Shown here: positions 24,801 to 35,999 of the stretch, piece after piece | Layout of the letters: every line of letters starts with the position of its first letter | How positions within the stretch are numbered: the first letter of the stretch is position 1 | Source of the DNA: Metopolophium dirhodum | Taxonomy: Eukaryota; Arthropoda; Insecta; Hemiptera; Aphididae | Direction of reading: 5' to 3' | DNA: 64,000 nt | NCBI RefSeq assembly: GCF_019925205.1 | Contig: NC_083560.1 | Location: 20,603,145-20,667,144, forward strand | The notes under the pieces: model-generated | Told to the model about the DNA's origin: nothing | The model's database searches: none | What the model saw: the letters and a program-made list of their open reading frames with translations, nothing else | Made by a program: the position numbers and the translations under genes

Positions 24801-25260
24801 TTTTATGTGTAGGCTCCAGGTAAGGCGTTTATCTAGAGTTAAGCCAAGATATTTAATAAAATTTGCCATTTAAATTGTTTGATTGTTTAATTTGACAGGT
24901 GGCGAGTTGATATTTTTGAGTGGAAAGGTTACTTGAATAGATTTAGATGAATTGTAGATTTTGATTTTCCACCTGTTCACCCTCAAGCTAATCATATTTA
25001 AATGTATTGAATCATATCACTGGCTATAATTTGGTTTTCGTTAATATTTTTTTATGAAGTAATACTTAATTGTCTATGTTTAGACAAATATTATTCAGGT
25101 TACACATTGGTGGGTGTCATTAGATCCAGTCCAGTCTAGGCAACATTTTGAAATAATTTATAGTAATATTTTGTAAACAATTTTTGTTTTTAGGTTTATT
25201 GCCGTCAATTTTGATCAATATTTTTCAGACGAATCCCAAGATTATATTGTAAATGAATAA
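15872..25260 (+). CDS. MRG15: MRG15/MORF4L1-type chromodomain protein, nine exons
   Basis: MRG15 proteins are nuclear subunits of NuA4/TIP60 acetyltransferase and Sin3 deacetylase complexes and read H3K36 methylation. Exons: 15872-15902, 16589-16790, 19013-19191, 19258-19799, 19864-19937, 20011-20113, 21511-21631, 24086-24167 and 25194-25260. They total 1401 nt (466 aa) with matching phases throughout. Residues about 11-72 form the chromodomain (LLCYYEKMLYEAKC; YFIHYKGWNSTWEEW, keeping the Tyr/Trp cage positions). A basic KPKKRGRSPK, resembling an AT-hook, follows. Then comes a Glu/Asp-rich linker of about 150 residues, much longer than in human MRG15. The MRG domain covers about 290-466 (KKNTIYRLIEDF, GQLLYAPEKK, VYGPSYLIRLF, YFSDES). 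The start is the first ATG before a short first exon, as in relatives. Introns 2, 7 and 8 carry transposon relics. MSL3 is the alternative relative, but the chromodomain is closer to MRG15. Symbol by similarity. Confidence 0.88.
17140..18840 (-). mobile_element. BEL/Pao retrotransposon relic inside MRG15 intron 2
   Basis: Read on the minus strand, 18780-18840 and 18250-18440 contain gag-like coding traces (KEAWSLLIDRYDNKRL, typical of the DUF1759 gag region of BEL/Pao elements). The part at 17160-17400 contains traces of the integrase C-terminal region (STQLNVQAGNFIVVKDSQ, then TEAKLTRPI). Stops and frameshifts are frequent, and protease, reverse transcriptase and most of integrase are absent, so it is an internally deleted dead copy. 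No long terminal repeats were identified. Confidence 0.6.
20114..21510. repeat. MRG15 intron 6 with diverged interspersed repeat
   Basis: From about 20140 to 20960 this intron resembles, in diverged form, the minus orientation of the repeat family at 51.9-53.3 and 57.8-59.3 kb (AAATTTTGAC-type and TGTTATATAAACAT-type segments). No coding sequence. Confidence 0.35.
22690..23560 (+). mobile_element. Non-LTR (LINE) reverse transcriptase relic inside MRG15 intron 7
   Basis: Conceptual translation in shifting frames gives traces of a LINE reverse transcriptase: a segment like EQYRTISLISHASKILTK, then DQFGL-KNRRTR, then ITFVDLEKTFDNVRWDKLF (the F-D-A-equivalent block, here VDLEKTFDNV). Stops and frameshifts interrupt it, and the endonuclease and 3' end are not seen. 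Dead copy. Confidence 0.6.
24480..25000 (-). mobile_element. Jockey-like LINE 3' fragment inside MRG15 intron 8
   Basis: On the minus strand this carries traces of the region following the reverse transcriptase palm in Jockey-clade elements: LSLRVNRWKIK, then FIKYLGLTLDKRLTW (the KYLG block), then YGIRLLGSAK and KLQTFQSI. It has several in-frame stops. It is antisense to the host gene. Confidence 0.6.
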
Positions 25261-25458
25261 GGAATTAATTACGATGTCTTTGAAAAATATATTATTACAT
25301 TACAGAATAACTAAACTATTACTAATTAAGTATTTGATAAATATAAAGCATAATTTGTGTTCTGTACTACTGTGTACATTAAATATTTTATAATTAAAAT
25401 AACAATACCTTGTTTAGTTTTTGATTTTGGTCATTATGATAATACTTATAATGTATGA

Positions 25459-25464
25459 AATAAA
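25459..25464 (+). terminator. Candidate polyadenylation signal of the MRG15-type gene
   Basis: AATAAA about 200 bp after the stop codon, followed by AT-rich sequence. It is the clearest hexamer before the next repeat. Confidence 0.45.
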
Positions 25465-25884
25465 ACAGTCACAATTATTTAATAACAGTGTTTTTATGAT
25501 TTATCTATTTACATTTTATCCTTGTAAAATATTTAGCATGTCTGTCAGATGTCAGCCCCTGTAAAAAAAACTAATTTCATTGATAAAATATGGATTGTGT
25601 GGTGTCCTCAGCTAGAAATGTGATATTGTAAGCAAAAAAATATAAATGGGAATATTCGGTTATCTGGCTACTAGAATATTTTCAAACAACTATTTTTCTA
25701 CATCTGTATTATTCGAATGTCAAAATTATTTATTCTTTTAATCTAATATCTAATCTTTAATATAATTATTAGTTACTATATTCACCATCGAACAAGATAC
25801 CGATGTTGAAAATCGAAGCATTATTTCGACTGCTTATCGTGTACATAGATACAATAAAAAATAAAAATATATAAATAAAGGTAG

Positions 25885-26545
25885 GCAATAGTGGGTACCA
25901 CTTTGCTGTACAGTAGCTGTCAAGAATGTCGTTGTAATGGATGTGTTATGTTTGAATTCAATGATAAATCATGGATCATTTTATATAAAAAAACAATTCT
26001 GAGCGGAGACGTTGAAAAAAAATTTAAAATAATCGAAAATATTTCATGCCTATAAATAGCGTAACTTTTCGGTGAACTCTTTTTGATGGAGGTAGAAACA
26101 CTTTTTGGCAACCATCTTTCAAATTGTCTAATGTTAGCAATTAAATGAAAAATATTTATGAATTTCATTCAAATTTTTCATGTATATGCAGTAATTTGTT
26201 TTAGAGTTACCCCAAAAACCAAACTCAATTTTGTCACAAACTTATTTTGCGTAAAAATTCTCGTTTCTTCTTAATTTTTCTAGGCGCTTTTTGGATAACT
26301 ACTGGGAATTTTGACCACCCAAAGTACCAACTATATTTACTTTCCTATCAGAAAAGATACTGTTGAAAAAAATCGAAGCATTTTTACTATCCTAAAATGT
26401 GATGACGGACAAAAAAAAACACACATCATTGTAAATTCAATACATTCATCGCTTCGTTTAAAATCTCAAATAATTTGTCAAGGTTTAGCACTCCCATTTC
26501 ATTGGCGCCTAAAGAAAATGCCTCAGTTGCCTCACCCTTACTACG
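25885..26545. repeat. Diverged copy of the 1.4-kb interspersed repeat
   Basis: This contains the family hallmarks in the same order as the copies near 52 and 58 kb: GCTGTACAGTAG, TTTGAATTCAATGATA, CAATTCTGAGCG, then CTTTCCTATCAGAAAAG, AATCGAAGCATTTTTACT and TACATTCATCGCTTCG. It is shorter than the full copies, so internally deleted. Confidence 0.6.
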
Positions 26546-26775
26546 TGCCTTAAGGCTAATAATTATAAAATAATAATATTGGGAAAATTTGACGTGAAAA
26601 AACAAGCGTGTGCAGTTTAAATGTCTTAATCTTATTATTTACCGATAGACGCGGGTTTTACAGACTAATAACTATTGGAATACGAAATGGAATTATACGA
26701 ATTAGACTATTATTTATTATCAAGACAACTACACTAAGTACGTAGGAACCCACATCAGTGATACTATGTGCGGTT

Positions 26776-27714
26776 CCGTTTTCCTCCATTGTCCGTTTTC
26801 CACAAGAAAAAAAGGTTGGTTTCCATTTTCCTCCACATTATTTTAAACTGAAATTATGTTTATTTTCCTCTAATATTTTAGCCAGTGTTGTAGTAATACG
26901 TTCCGTATTATAAAGATAGAGTAATGGTATGATCCAGAGCTTGCAAACGTTATAACGTTATATTTGACAATAAACGATTAAAATTTGTAAAAGTAATTAT
27001 AACGAAAAGCAATAATCAAAAACAATTAAATACCGCAAAACAAAACATAACGATTAACAAAATACATTATATATCATTAAACAATACATAACGCAAAACG
27101 TAATTTATAGAATATCATTAACTGAAAAATAACGCAAAACGAAATATTTTAAAATCTTTTTATTTACAAGTCTATTGGTTTCGTAGAAACATTAATTCAT
27201 GCTACAATCTAAGAATTGATTATATTATTTTTCGTTACCGGGCCATGACCTACCCGAATTAGTTATTATTTTATATTTTATAGGTATTAAAACTATTTTA
27301 AATAACGATAAACGCAAATCTTGTATAACGTTTTAGTTCTAAATAACGATAAAAGCAAAACTTGGATAACGTTTTAATTCTATTTAACGATAAACGCAAA
27401 TCTTGGATAACGTTTTAATTCTGAATAACGATAAACGCAAAAATTGCGTAACGTTTTAATTGTAAATAACATAAAACAGATTTTTTTTCAAATGCAAGCC
27501 CTGCAAGGATCATATTTTCGGTTGATACATTCTGGTATTGGCTATATCTATATCAGCTGTCGATTAAGCCTAGTAAATAATATTTTTTATTTTTTTGATA
27601 TGCATAAATTATTTGTATTAACTATTTTAATATTTTATTTATTATTTTTTGGAGGAAAATGGTCAAGAATTATTTTTATTTATTTGGTGGAAAATGGACA
27701 GTGGAGGAAAACGG
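26776..27714. mobile_element. 0.94-kb inverted-repeat element containing a 41-bp tandem array
   Basis: The ends are 28-bp inverted repeats with two mismatches: CCGTTTTCCTCCATTGTCCG (26776 onward) and the reverse complement of GTGGAAAATGGACAGTGGAG (27687-27714). A second GGAGGAAAATGG-type block sits just inside each end. The interior is AT-rich with many AACG-containing words. The small open frames at 27444-27853 overlap the right end and look accidental. Family unknown. Confidence 0.55.
27300..27463 (+). repeat. Four tandem 41-bp repeats
   Basis: Units start at 27300, 27341, 27382 and 27423 and share AACGATAAACGCAAA, then TTGGATAACGTTTTAATTCT, with a few substitutions each. A partial fifth unit follows. 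Looser AACGCAAAACG-like words upstream (27000-27140) suggest older units of the same array. Confidence 0.8.
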
Positions 27715-29030
27715 TATCTTGTTTTTGGAGGAAAATGACTACGGCCGATACTCTATTATAGCAGACGTATTCCACGTTTTCATTATTTTACTTTTGGTCA
27801 TTATAGCACATATAAAAAAATATGCAATTGTCGTGATGAAACTTAAAACTTAGAACTTGGAGTTTTATAAAAACAGGTAGAAATTAATTGAAAACATAAT
27901 ATTTTTGATAATTAAAAGAAGTAGGTATTTTTTGAATGGTAAAATAAGCCAATTTTTTAGAAGTCAAAAAACAAAAACAAAAATGTTACGTTTTTTACTT
28001 TTATGATTTTTCACAATGCAACCAAAAGTTAGCAAATATTAGTAAATTTATTGCAGAAGTTAGCAAATCGGTTTTGTAGAATTTATAATTTTTTATGTAA
28101 GTGGGCCAAGTTCAGGTTACCCATCCATCTTGTCCAATCGTTCCAGAACAAGCACCGGTAGTTAACAAATAGTTAGAAAATAATAGAAAATTCATTTTTG
28201 AAATTTTCAAATTCAAATTTTATTTTAAATGAATTTTTTGTTCAACAATTTCAATTTTATCTTCAACTAGTGTGAAAATAACAATAAACACTTCTTGTTG
28301 ATATACTTTTTAATATACTAGGTAACTATAACTAAAATTACTATAACACAATCCTCCAATACTGACATGCGAGTCCCTCTGACATCAACTTGGTTAAATT
28401 TTTTTATTAAATAAGGATTTTTTTATCAAATATAGACTATCAATCTATGTCTATAAAATTATGAAAATATTATGAAACAAATAAATTGATTTTGTTTTTA
28501 ATTCATTTTTGCCTGAAAAAAACCAACAAATTTGCTTACCACAATACTTAACACATTCAACGGCGGCACCGTGTATACCCGTCATTGGTAATTGTACGTA
28601 TGTGTAACGTCGGTAACGCGTTTACGCGTCATGTCAAATTTTACCAAGGAGCAACATGTAAAATGCAAGAGTCTGTATAGTGTCTTGTATTTTATGATCC
28701 ATGATAAATTAGTTTAGTTTGGTTATTTAGGTTAGTCATATCAATACTATCAATTGCTATAATGTAATGTACCTAATACCTACCTATAGTATATTATTTT
28801 TTAGTCGTGATTTTAATATAAAAATAACTGTAGTACGGAAAACATTGAGGAGCCACAACGATAATTTATATGGTATTTAGTAAGTTGATTGTTTACACTA
28901 TTTAGTATTTACCGACACAGAATTATTTTGGTAATTTGGTTGGTTAACACAACAATAATTATGTACTTTTTTTTCTTAGTGTATACGACTCTTTTATTTC
29001 TTTTACAGAAATTTACAATTTTAAATTTTC
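27715..29030. other. Non-coding region
   Basis: AT-rich, with no recognised gene. A GC-richer patch at 28560-28640 (ACGTCGGTAACGCGTTTACG) has no assigned role. Confidence 0.35.
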
Positions 29031-29034
29031 GAGT

Positions 29035-29205
29035 ACTACACTCCTGCTCAGAAAATCTATATTTGGTCAACCCAGAGTTCTTGTTAGTGATAATATAAAC
29101 TCATTTATGGGAGAAAAATATCAGACTTCTTTGAAAAGTTTTGGTATAGAACACTGTACATGTGTTTCTCACAATGTACCATCATATAACAATGTGGTAA
29201 GATTT
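29035..29205 (+). mobile_element. Short retrotransposon integrase fragment
   Basis: One frame reads PRVLVSDNINSFMGEKY, then SLKSFGIEHC and SHNVPSYNNV. This matches the spacing of the retroviral-type integrase core around its second catalytic Asp (VSDN..) and the H-x-PS-N block that follows. Only about 55 residues are recognisable and no flanking domains are seen. Confidence 0.45.
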
Positions 29206-29649
29206 GTATTCACAACTAATACAATTATAATAAAGTTGTAAAAATAAAAATATAATCATTAGGGTTCAGAAGTAATAGGATCTAAAACTGAAAAAATAAA
29301 CAAATATGCATGCATTTATGCACAACAATATGCAAAATATGTATTTAACTTTTAGATTTTTAAACACACAATAGTATAGCTAAGAGTTTAGCTTGGCCTT
29401 CTATAACCAAGAGCATATAGAATAATATGAAACTCCTATAACTTCCGAGCCCTAATCATCATATTATAATGTATAATATATGGTTTAGTATCATTATGCG
29501 TACAATATATAAAATGAATTACAAGTTGATTAAAAAATATATATATTATATTCTTAAAAGTTCTTTAAGTGAAATAGTTAATTAAGTAATATACTTATAA
29601 AACATCAATTATTTTCTTTTCTTTTTTGATATTTAGTTAACCCAAATGG

Positions 29650-32600
29650 TCATATAGCTTGCCGTTGCAGACTGCTATTAAGTTTTTCATCGAAACTGCA
29701 TAGATCATCAGGGAGTAGACAACCAGATGTACCATCGTTATATTCAACCTGATATACACAATAGGTAGATTAAACACATTAAACTCAAGTTATTCAAATT
29801 GAATGCAATATCATAAATTACACTTACTGAATATATTGGCTTATAATTTAAGCCCAGAAATAAACCTGTGTCACCAGATTTTAAATGTATTTCTTTGTTA
29901 ATAAGTGGAAAATTATTTGCATAGTTCTAAAAAAATAATTACGATAAAAAAAATTATATATGGATATTAGAGGATGTAAATTATGTTGTATAGAATATAT
30001 TATTTACTTCAAGTGTTCTAATTTTCTTAACTGAAGTTAAAAAAAAAAGAGCAAACATGAAAAAAGGACAGTCATAAAATGCATTTTAAAAGAATTAAGT
30101 ACCTAAGAATCAGGTCGATTAATTTAGTATAAGTATATTAGTATTTAAATATTTTTTGTTGTAATTCAATCTTTAACATGCAATACAAAATCTACTAAAA
30201 AGTGTGAAAAAGCATTATATTTTAATAAAAAACTTGGAGGGGATTCATCATTTGTGGCAAGTAGTGGATGGATGAGAAACTTTAAATCACGCCATGGGAT
30301 TCGACAAATTGAGATTCATGGAGAAAAGTTGAGTGCAAATACCACTGCAGCAGAATCGTTTTCTCATAATGTCCAGAAATACATCAAAGAAAACAAATTT
30401 GACATGGATTTCATCTACAATGCAGATGAAACGGGCCTCAACTGGAAAGCTTTACCATCGAAGTCCTTGGTGTCTCAACGTGAGGCAGCAGCTCCAGGAT
30501 ACAAATTAAGTAAAGACCGAGTAACAGTTATGGTATGCGCAAATGCTACCGGTACTCATAAAATTCCGTTACTTTTGATTGGAAAGTCTAAAAATCCACG
30601 TTGCTTTAAAAATGTGAAAATTCCATTGACGTACAAAAGTCAAAAAAATGCATGGATGAACGCCGATTTGTTCGTAGAATGGTTTCAACACACATTTGTT
30701 CCTGAAGTGAAACAATTTCAGCAATATATAGGAAAAGAAGGCAAAGTTTTACTTTTGTTAGATAACGCTCCATCCCACCCTTCAACAGAAACTTTAAATG
30801 CCATAAATGATAAATTTGAAGTAAAATTTTTTCCTCCCAATGTTACTTCTCTGATTCAACCTATGGACCAGAGTGTTATAGAAACATTGAAAAGACTGTA
30901 CAGAAAAGAATTAATGCGTCGCTTACTATTAGATAACCAAAATGACGAGGAATCATTTTTATCTTTTTATAAAAAAATTAATCTGAAGGATTGCTGCTAC
31001 ATGCTTGTTGGAGCATGGAAATGTGTACAAAATTGTACTTTAGAAAGGTCATGGAATAAGTTACTGAAGCAAGTTGAAGATACCCAAAATGTGGAACCAA
31101 ATGTTGAAATAGCTGAAATACAAGAGTGTATAAGCCAAGTTCACGTATTTAGCGATTGTGATGAAGAGAATATAAGTGAGTGGTTGCTTATGGATACAAA
31201 TGATCCTGGATATCAAATACTTTCGGATGATGAAATAGTTCGTAACTTATTTGAAGAAGATGAAACTGAAGAAGAGGAAAATGAAACTGACGATTTGACT
31301 GAAAGTGAAAATGGGCCGTCTCATTCTGAAGCTTTTGATGCATTGGATTTGGCGTTTAAATGGTTTGAGAGACAAGAAGAATCAAACACCACTCAATTGT
31401 TGCAATTAAGAAGATTGAGAGACCTAGCTGCTCTAAAGAGAAAGTCAACTATGAAGCAAACTAAAATATCATCATTTTTCAAAATAAAATAAATTATGTG
31501 CCAAGTCAGCTATTTTTTTGGTTTTAAATTATGTCACGTATGTACTTTAATTAAAGCTTATTTTGTTTCAGTTGAATATCTAATAAAATTACATATTTGT
31601 TTATGGTTACGTGTGTATATAACTTTTGATATATCATATGTCAATCATCCGGATATTTGCTTATCCGGACCACCCTTGACATTAATTAGTCCGGATAATT
31701 GGAGTTCTACTGTACAACCTATACTCTTTTGAGAATAAGAACGTACCAGATTTACGTAGCAAAATCGGTTTTGCCCGTAGCTACCTGGTGCGTTCTTATT
31801 CTGAAAAGAGTATAGATGTATGCAAAATTATATGTTGTATTTTGATTGCAAAAAAATTTATTTATTAGGTATCTTTGTAAATTTGTGATTTAACATAAGC
31901 CCCTTTACCTGAAGATAATAATATATAAAAAGTATAACAAACAAGACTACCTTAATTTCTTTTAGTGTAATACTGTCTGATATTGTACCATCACTGAATT
32001 TCACAATACCTAAAGGAGTTTTATCAATTTTTACAATTCGACATTCAGAGATCCTTTTACGTTCCAAGTGCCTTGCCCATAGTTTTTGATTTATGTGAAC
32101 TAACAGGTTCTAAAAATACAAATATCCACCATAAAATAACTAACATATTAAGTAATATGAAGAATAACTTACTTTATCTGGAACATATGAATGATTATTG
32201 CAATGGATTAAAGCAATATGCTTGCTCTTTTGGTTAATTTGATAATCATATCCAGCAAATATTCCACAAGAAATATGGAACCGTGCACGGCAACCGCTTG
32301 CAGAGCAACGAAAACAATTACCAGATGTTAAATTGCATATTACACACTATAAAATATTTAATACATTTAAAATGTTGCATAATTTAGGTATAAAAAATAC
32401 AACTTAGGAATGAACCCATAATATACCTTTTGGTTAGTTATAAAGTCTGTTGAAAAAGTATTGGTAGCTAATAACGGACTACTGCCGTGCACAAAAAGAT
32501 GACATTCAACATGTGACCATCCATTGATTTTAAATTCTTTTAGAGCACCACCTTTCAATGGACAATATACACAAGCCTATAGGAGTATACATTTAAATAT

Positions 32601-35600
32601 TTATTAATATTTTAATATAAATTATTTTTGATAAATTAAATATTTTTTCTGTATACAGATTAATCTATGAAACTATAACAATGAAAAACAGAAAAAACTT
32701 AAATGTAATAACAAAAATAAAAAATAATAAATTCTTGAGTCAGAGTATTCATTTGACATGAGAATTATTTTTTAAGTTTGTGTAACCATACATAATTTAT
32801 TAATTTATAATATACTTACAGCAAGCTTAGGATTTGTCATGCATCGATCACACAACCAATGAATACTTGTGTCTATAGTTATGCCATAACACACTTCATG
32901 AACGGTCAAATAACATTTTTCACATCTTATGAGTTTTTCCTTAAAAACCTTGTCACTGCCAGAAAGTGCATGTTTATATAATGCTTTGGTAGGTTTCTTC
33001 AAGGTGGGTAACACGGACAATTTTGCTATGATTTGCCAATCCAAGTTGAAAGTTAACTATTCAAACATAAAAAATATATTATGGTTTTTAAATATAGCTT
33101 TTTCAAAATAAATCATATTCTTAAAACATATATTAGTGTAAGCAACAATCATATTTTGATCATAATGCCGAATTTAAATTTTTTTAAGTAAGTACAATTG
33201 ATTTACTGGAAAAATGTATTATCTATTACCTTTTTACGATTTAACATCATACATATTGAACAATGTGGATCATCCATACTTCTATAAATATTATACAGTC
33301 GCTCAATCTCAAATGAGCAACAATTCTTAACCATAACGCTGATATTATTTTGTATACCTGTGAACAAAAATTTCTTTTTAAATAGATACTTATATTCTAT
33401 TCAACATGACAAGTAACCTTAGTGGCCGACTTGTGCACAGAGGTGTGGTTTTTAATCACAGTAGGCGTACAAATGTTTGACTCGTAGGAGTGACAAACTG
33501 GTTTTGACCTGACTGTCACACGACAAAAACTGGTCGTCACCTAGGTTAGGTTTTATGTTGAATAGAGTATGGTAAAAACATATAATGAACATAAAATTAA
33601 ATTATTTATAAATAAAATAAAATTAATACTATCATAATTAGTATTTATATTGTAACCAATATTACTAGAATCATACACACTATTATATTGTACAATAGAA
33701 CCACTTATTACGATGCTGTATACAACAATATTGGATACTACAATTCTAGCCATGTACTTAGTTGGTTTTATGTCTCATGTGCAGTATGTTTTTGTCGTCC
33801 GGACATAACAAAGTTCGGATTAAACAATCTGATTCAATTAGTCCCTTTAAGATCGTTATAAGCATATTATATTTTTAAATGCTAATATTAACTTACATTA
33901 AAAAATTGAAATTTAATATTTCATGATTGTTATAATATAAGTAGAAAAGAAATTAACTGAAACATACCATCAATTTCATGTTTTTCTTCCTTAATCGGCA
34001 TAGGTACATGAATGAAATTCCGTGTGGATTCCAAATCTATTTTTTCTTTAGTTTGAGTCATAAATATTGATGTCATATTAGATGGTTGATTTTTTGAATT
34101 CTTGTGGGGTTTTGAACTGGTGAGAGATGAATTACGTGGCTTTTCCAAATTAAATAGTGGTAATGGTTTAGTTACAACTATATTTAAATGCGCGTTATCA
34201 TTAACATTGTCACATTTTACTGTTGAATATTTAATACTCTTATTGAGACATTTATTCACATCTATAGCTTTATTTGCATATATTGTATCATTAGACGATT
34301 CAGAGTCTGATAAAAGTGCTACACGGCGACGTTTTCTACCAGCTTTAATATTATTTTTTGGAATACCTACATTGCTGTAGCATAAAAAAACCAAATTTAA
34401 AAAACTTATTTTTGGATAATGAAAACTAACTTACTTCTTATTACATAATATGTTAGATTTACTAGTCAAAGGAGCTTCTAAAGTACCAGAAGAATCTTTT
34501 GGATGAGCACCAATATTATTCTTTTGAAGCCATAATTCATACTTTTCGGGTTGTATACGTTTAACGAATGTATCCATACAAATCTTCACTGAATCTTCAC
34601 TGCAATGACATAGTGAAGCTTTTTTCCCATATTCCACCCAGCGTGGAGATGCAAAATTAGTGGATTCCGCCATATTGAATCCGTGGTTAAAACCCGAATG
34701 ATATCCAAAGGGGAATGTTATCATAAATTCACCTCGCTCTTGTGTGATCTATAACAAACAATAATATTGATCATAAAAAAAATCATAATTACCTACTGAT
34801 AACCAAGTTTAAAAATATTAATTCTTAATTATTTACTTTATTAAATGGTATATAATTTTGTTTCAAAATATTAGGAGATATAATTGTCGTTTTATGTCTG
34901 AGAAAAGCAGAGCAGTTTGAAGCTTCAGTTGAAAAAAGGCGATTAGCCAACTTTTCAAAGTGGTGGCCATGTTCTGGAGGTATTGTATACCTTAAGTAAC
35001 ATAAAATATATAATATATAATTACAAAGTATAATAATAAAATGTTAGAATAATCTTACCATGTCTTTGGATATCCTTCATGTATATAGTTAATACTATAC
35101 AAGTCCATGTCTTCAGTGTGCCAAGCAAATAAGGATTTCCACATACCAAAATATAAATAAGCTGTATTGACACCTTCAATTCTAACACCATAATCTTCAT
35201 TTACATAATCTAATATTGTACCCAATTTGTTAATATTCCAAACCTTAATTTAATTTAAAACAATATTTACTTCATTTACATATACATTTGAAATCAAATA
35301 AATTGTAATTTATAAATGTTTAAATGTAATACTTACATCAACATCTTTATCCGTAATAGATCCAGATACATCTGCACCATACAATGGGGGTTTGTACATA
35401 ATATTTTTCCAAAATTTTCTTTCAAGATCGTCATAATCAAAGTGGTCAGGTGTCTTAAATTTATCAGATTCTGCTATTATTTTATAATTGGATACTGTCA
35501 TTGGTTTCTTTTCTACATTAAGTAGTTGAAAAAGTCCTTGATTACCTCGTGCAACCTAAATCAAGATAATCATTTATGGACTTGGTTTATTAAAAATTGA

Positions 35601-35922
35601 GTACTTGAAAGTAGTACTTGACTGATTGGAGCTGGAATTTTCAAACTCATAATATCATCTTCATCATAACGCTTTCTTCTTGCTATCCATTCAGGTGGTG
35701 GGATAACCTACAAGATTAATATTACATATTTAGAAGAAAAATAATGTAGAACTGTAACAATAAAATCTGAAATCGATATTAAAATGCAACAATTTTATAA
35801 TTTATTACTTTCGCCAATCCAGCTCTGTGAGCACCTTCCTTCTCCATCAGTTCAATATAGCTACTGAAATTTTTAAATTCTGCCCAAGTTGGTCTGAAAA
35901 CCATGATTTTATCAGAACACAT
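29650..35922 (-). CDS. KDM4: KDM4/JMJD2 lysine-specific histone demethylase, 14 exons
   Basis: KDM4 enzymes are nuclear Fe(II)/2-oxoglutarate dioxygenases that demethylate H3K9me3 and H3K36me3. Coding exons from the start: 35809-35922, 35618-35707, 35337-35555, 35059-35243, 34837-34990, 34435-34748, 33968-34374, 33230-33357, 32820-33056, 32427-32576, 32173-32346, 31951-32109, 29828-29926 and 29650-29748. They total 2529 nt, 842 residues, all phases matching. JmjN is about 6-48 (IMVFRPTWAEFKNF, GAHRAGLAK). In the JmjC core, H183 and E185 (FAWHTEDMDLYSINY) and H271 (GYHSGFNHGFN) are the metal ligands, with human spacing. Zn-site Cys/His are kept (NCSAFLRH, LCHCSED). A linker of about 180 residues with a basic GRKRRR follows. 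Then come PHD (IRCEKCYLTVHEVCYG), extended PHD (CVYCPLKGGAL, FHISCGIFAG) and paired Tudor halves (VKFSDGTISD, SVEYNDGTSG) before the stop. The start is the ATG six bases into exon 1. A Tigger element lies in intron 12. Confidence 0.93.
30149..31492 (+). pseudogene. Tigger/jerky-like transposase, N-terminally truncated
   Basis: This is a pogo-superfamily DDD transposase. The open frame (about 447 codons, no upstream ATG; first ATG at 30272) starts within the CENP-B-type helix-turn-helix domain (CEKALYFNKKLGG, GWMRNFKSRHGIR). It continues through the DDE_1 catalytic core: first Asp in IYNADETGLNWK, second in LLLLDNAPSH, third in SLIQPMDQSVIETLKR (34 residues after the second by my count). A Glu/Asp-rich tail follows (about 31230-31310). 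The extreme C-terminus reads MKQTKISSFFKIK, matching a PCNA-interacting (PIP) box Qxx(I/L/M)xx(F/Y)(F/Y). The first N-terminal HTH (psq/CENPB_N) is absent, and the sequence before CEKAL is unlike the family. The catalytic part is uninterrupted, so it was recently active or is a young insertion. Confidence 0.85.
30149..31712 (+). mobile_element. 5'-truncated Tigger/pogo DNA transposon in KDM4 intron 12
   Basis: The right end is clear. CAATTATCCGGACTAATTAA (reverse complement) and a terminal GTTCTACTG at 31712 are followed by TA, as expected for a Tigger-type terminal repeat. The transposase frame is open from 30149. No matching left terminal repeat (CAGTAGAACTCC) is found upstream, and the N-terminal DNA-binding part is missing, so the left end is lost. 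It lies antisense to KDM4, within a 2-kb intron in a gene whose other introns are mostly under 200 bp. Confidence 0.8.
31720..31815. repeat. About 95-bp hairpin element (MITE-like), copy 1
   Basis: Arms CTATACTCTTTTGAGAATAA and its near-perfect reverse complement (ending ATTCTGAAAAGAGTATAG) enclose a loop with CCAGATTTACGTAG and CGGTTTTG. A related copy is at about 62703-62797. It lies directly beside the Tigger right end, inside the same KDM4 intron. Confidence 0.7.
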
Positions 35923-35999
35923 CTTATCTAAAATAATAAATAAATAATTATTAATATCAATGTTTTAAGTAGGTACCTACAACTAAATTTGAATTTATA

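Noticed and set aside
33930..34394. Plus-strand frame at 34102-34380 opposite a KDM4 exon
   Set aside because: Antisense to the KDM4 linker exon, whose splice phases fit both neighbours; the plus-strand frame has no support.
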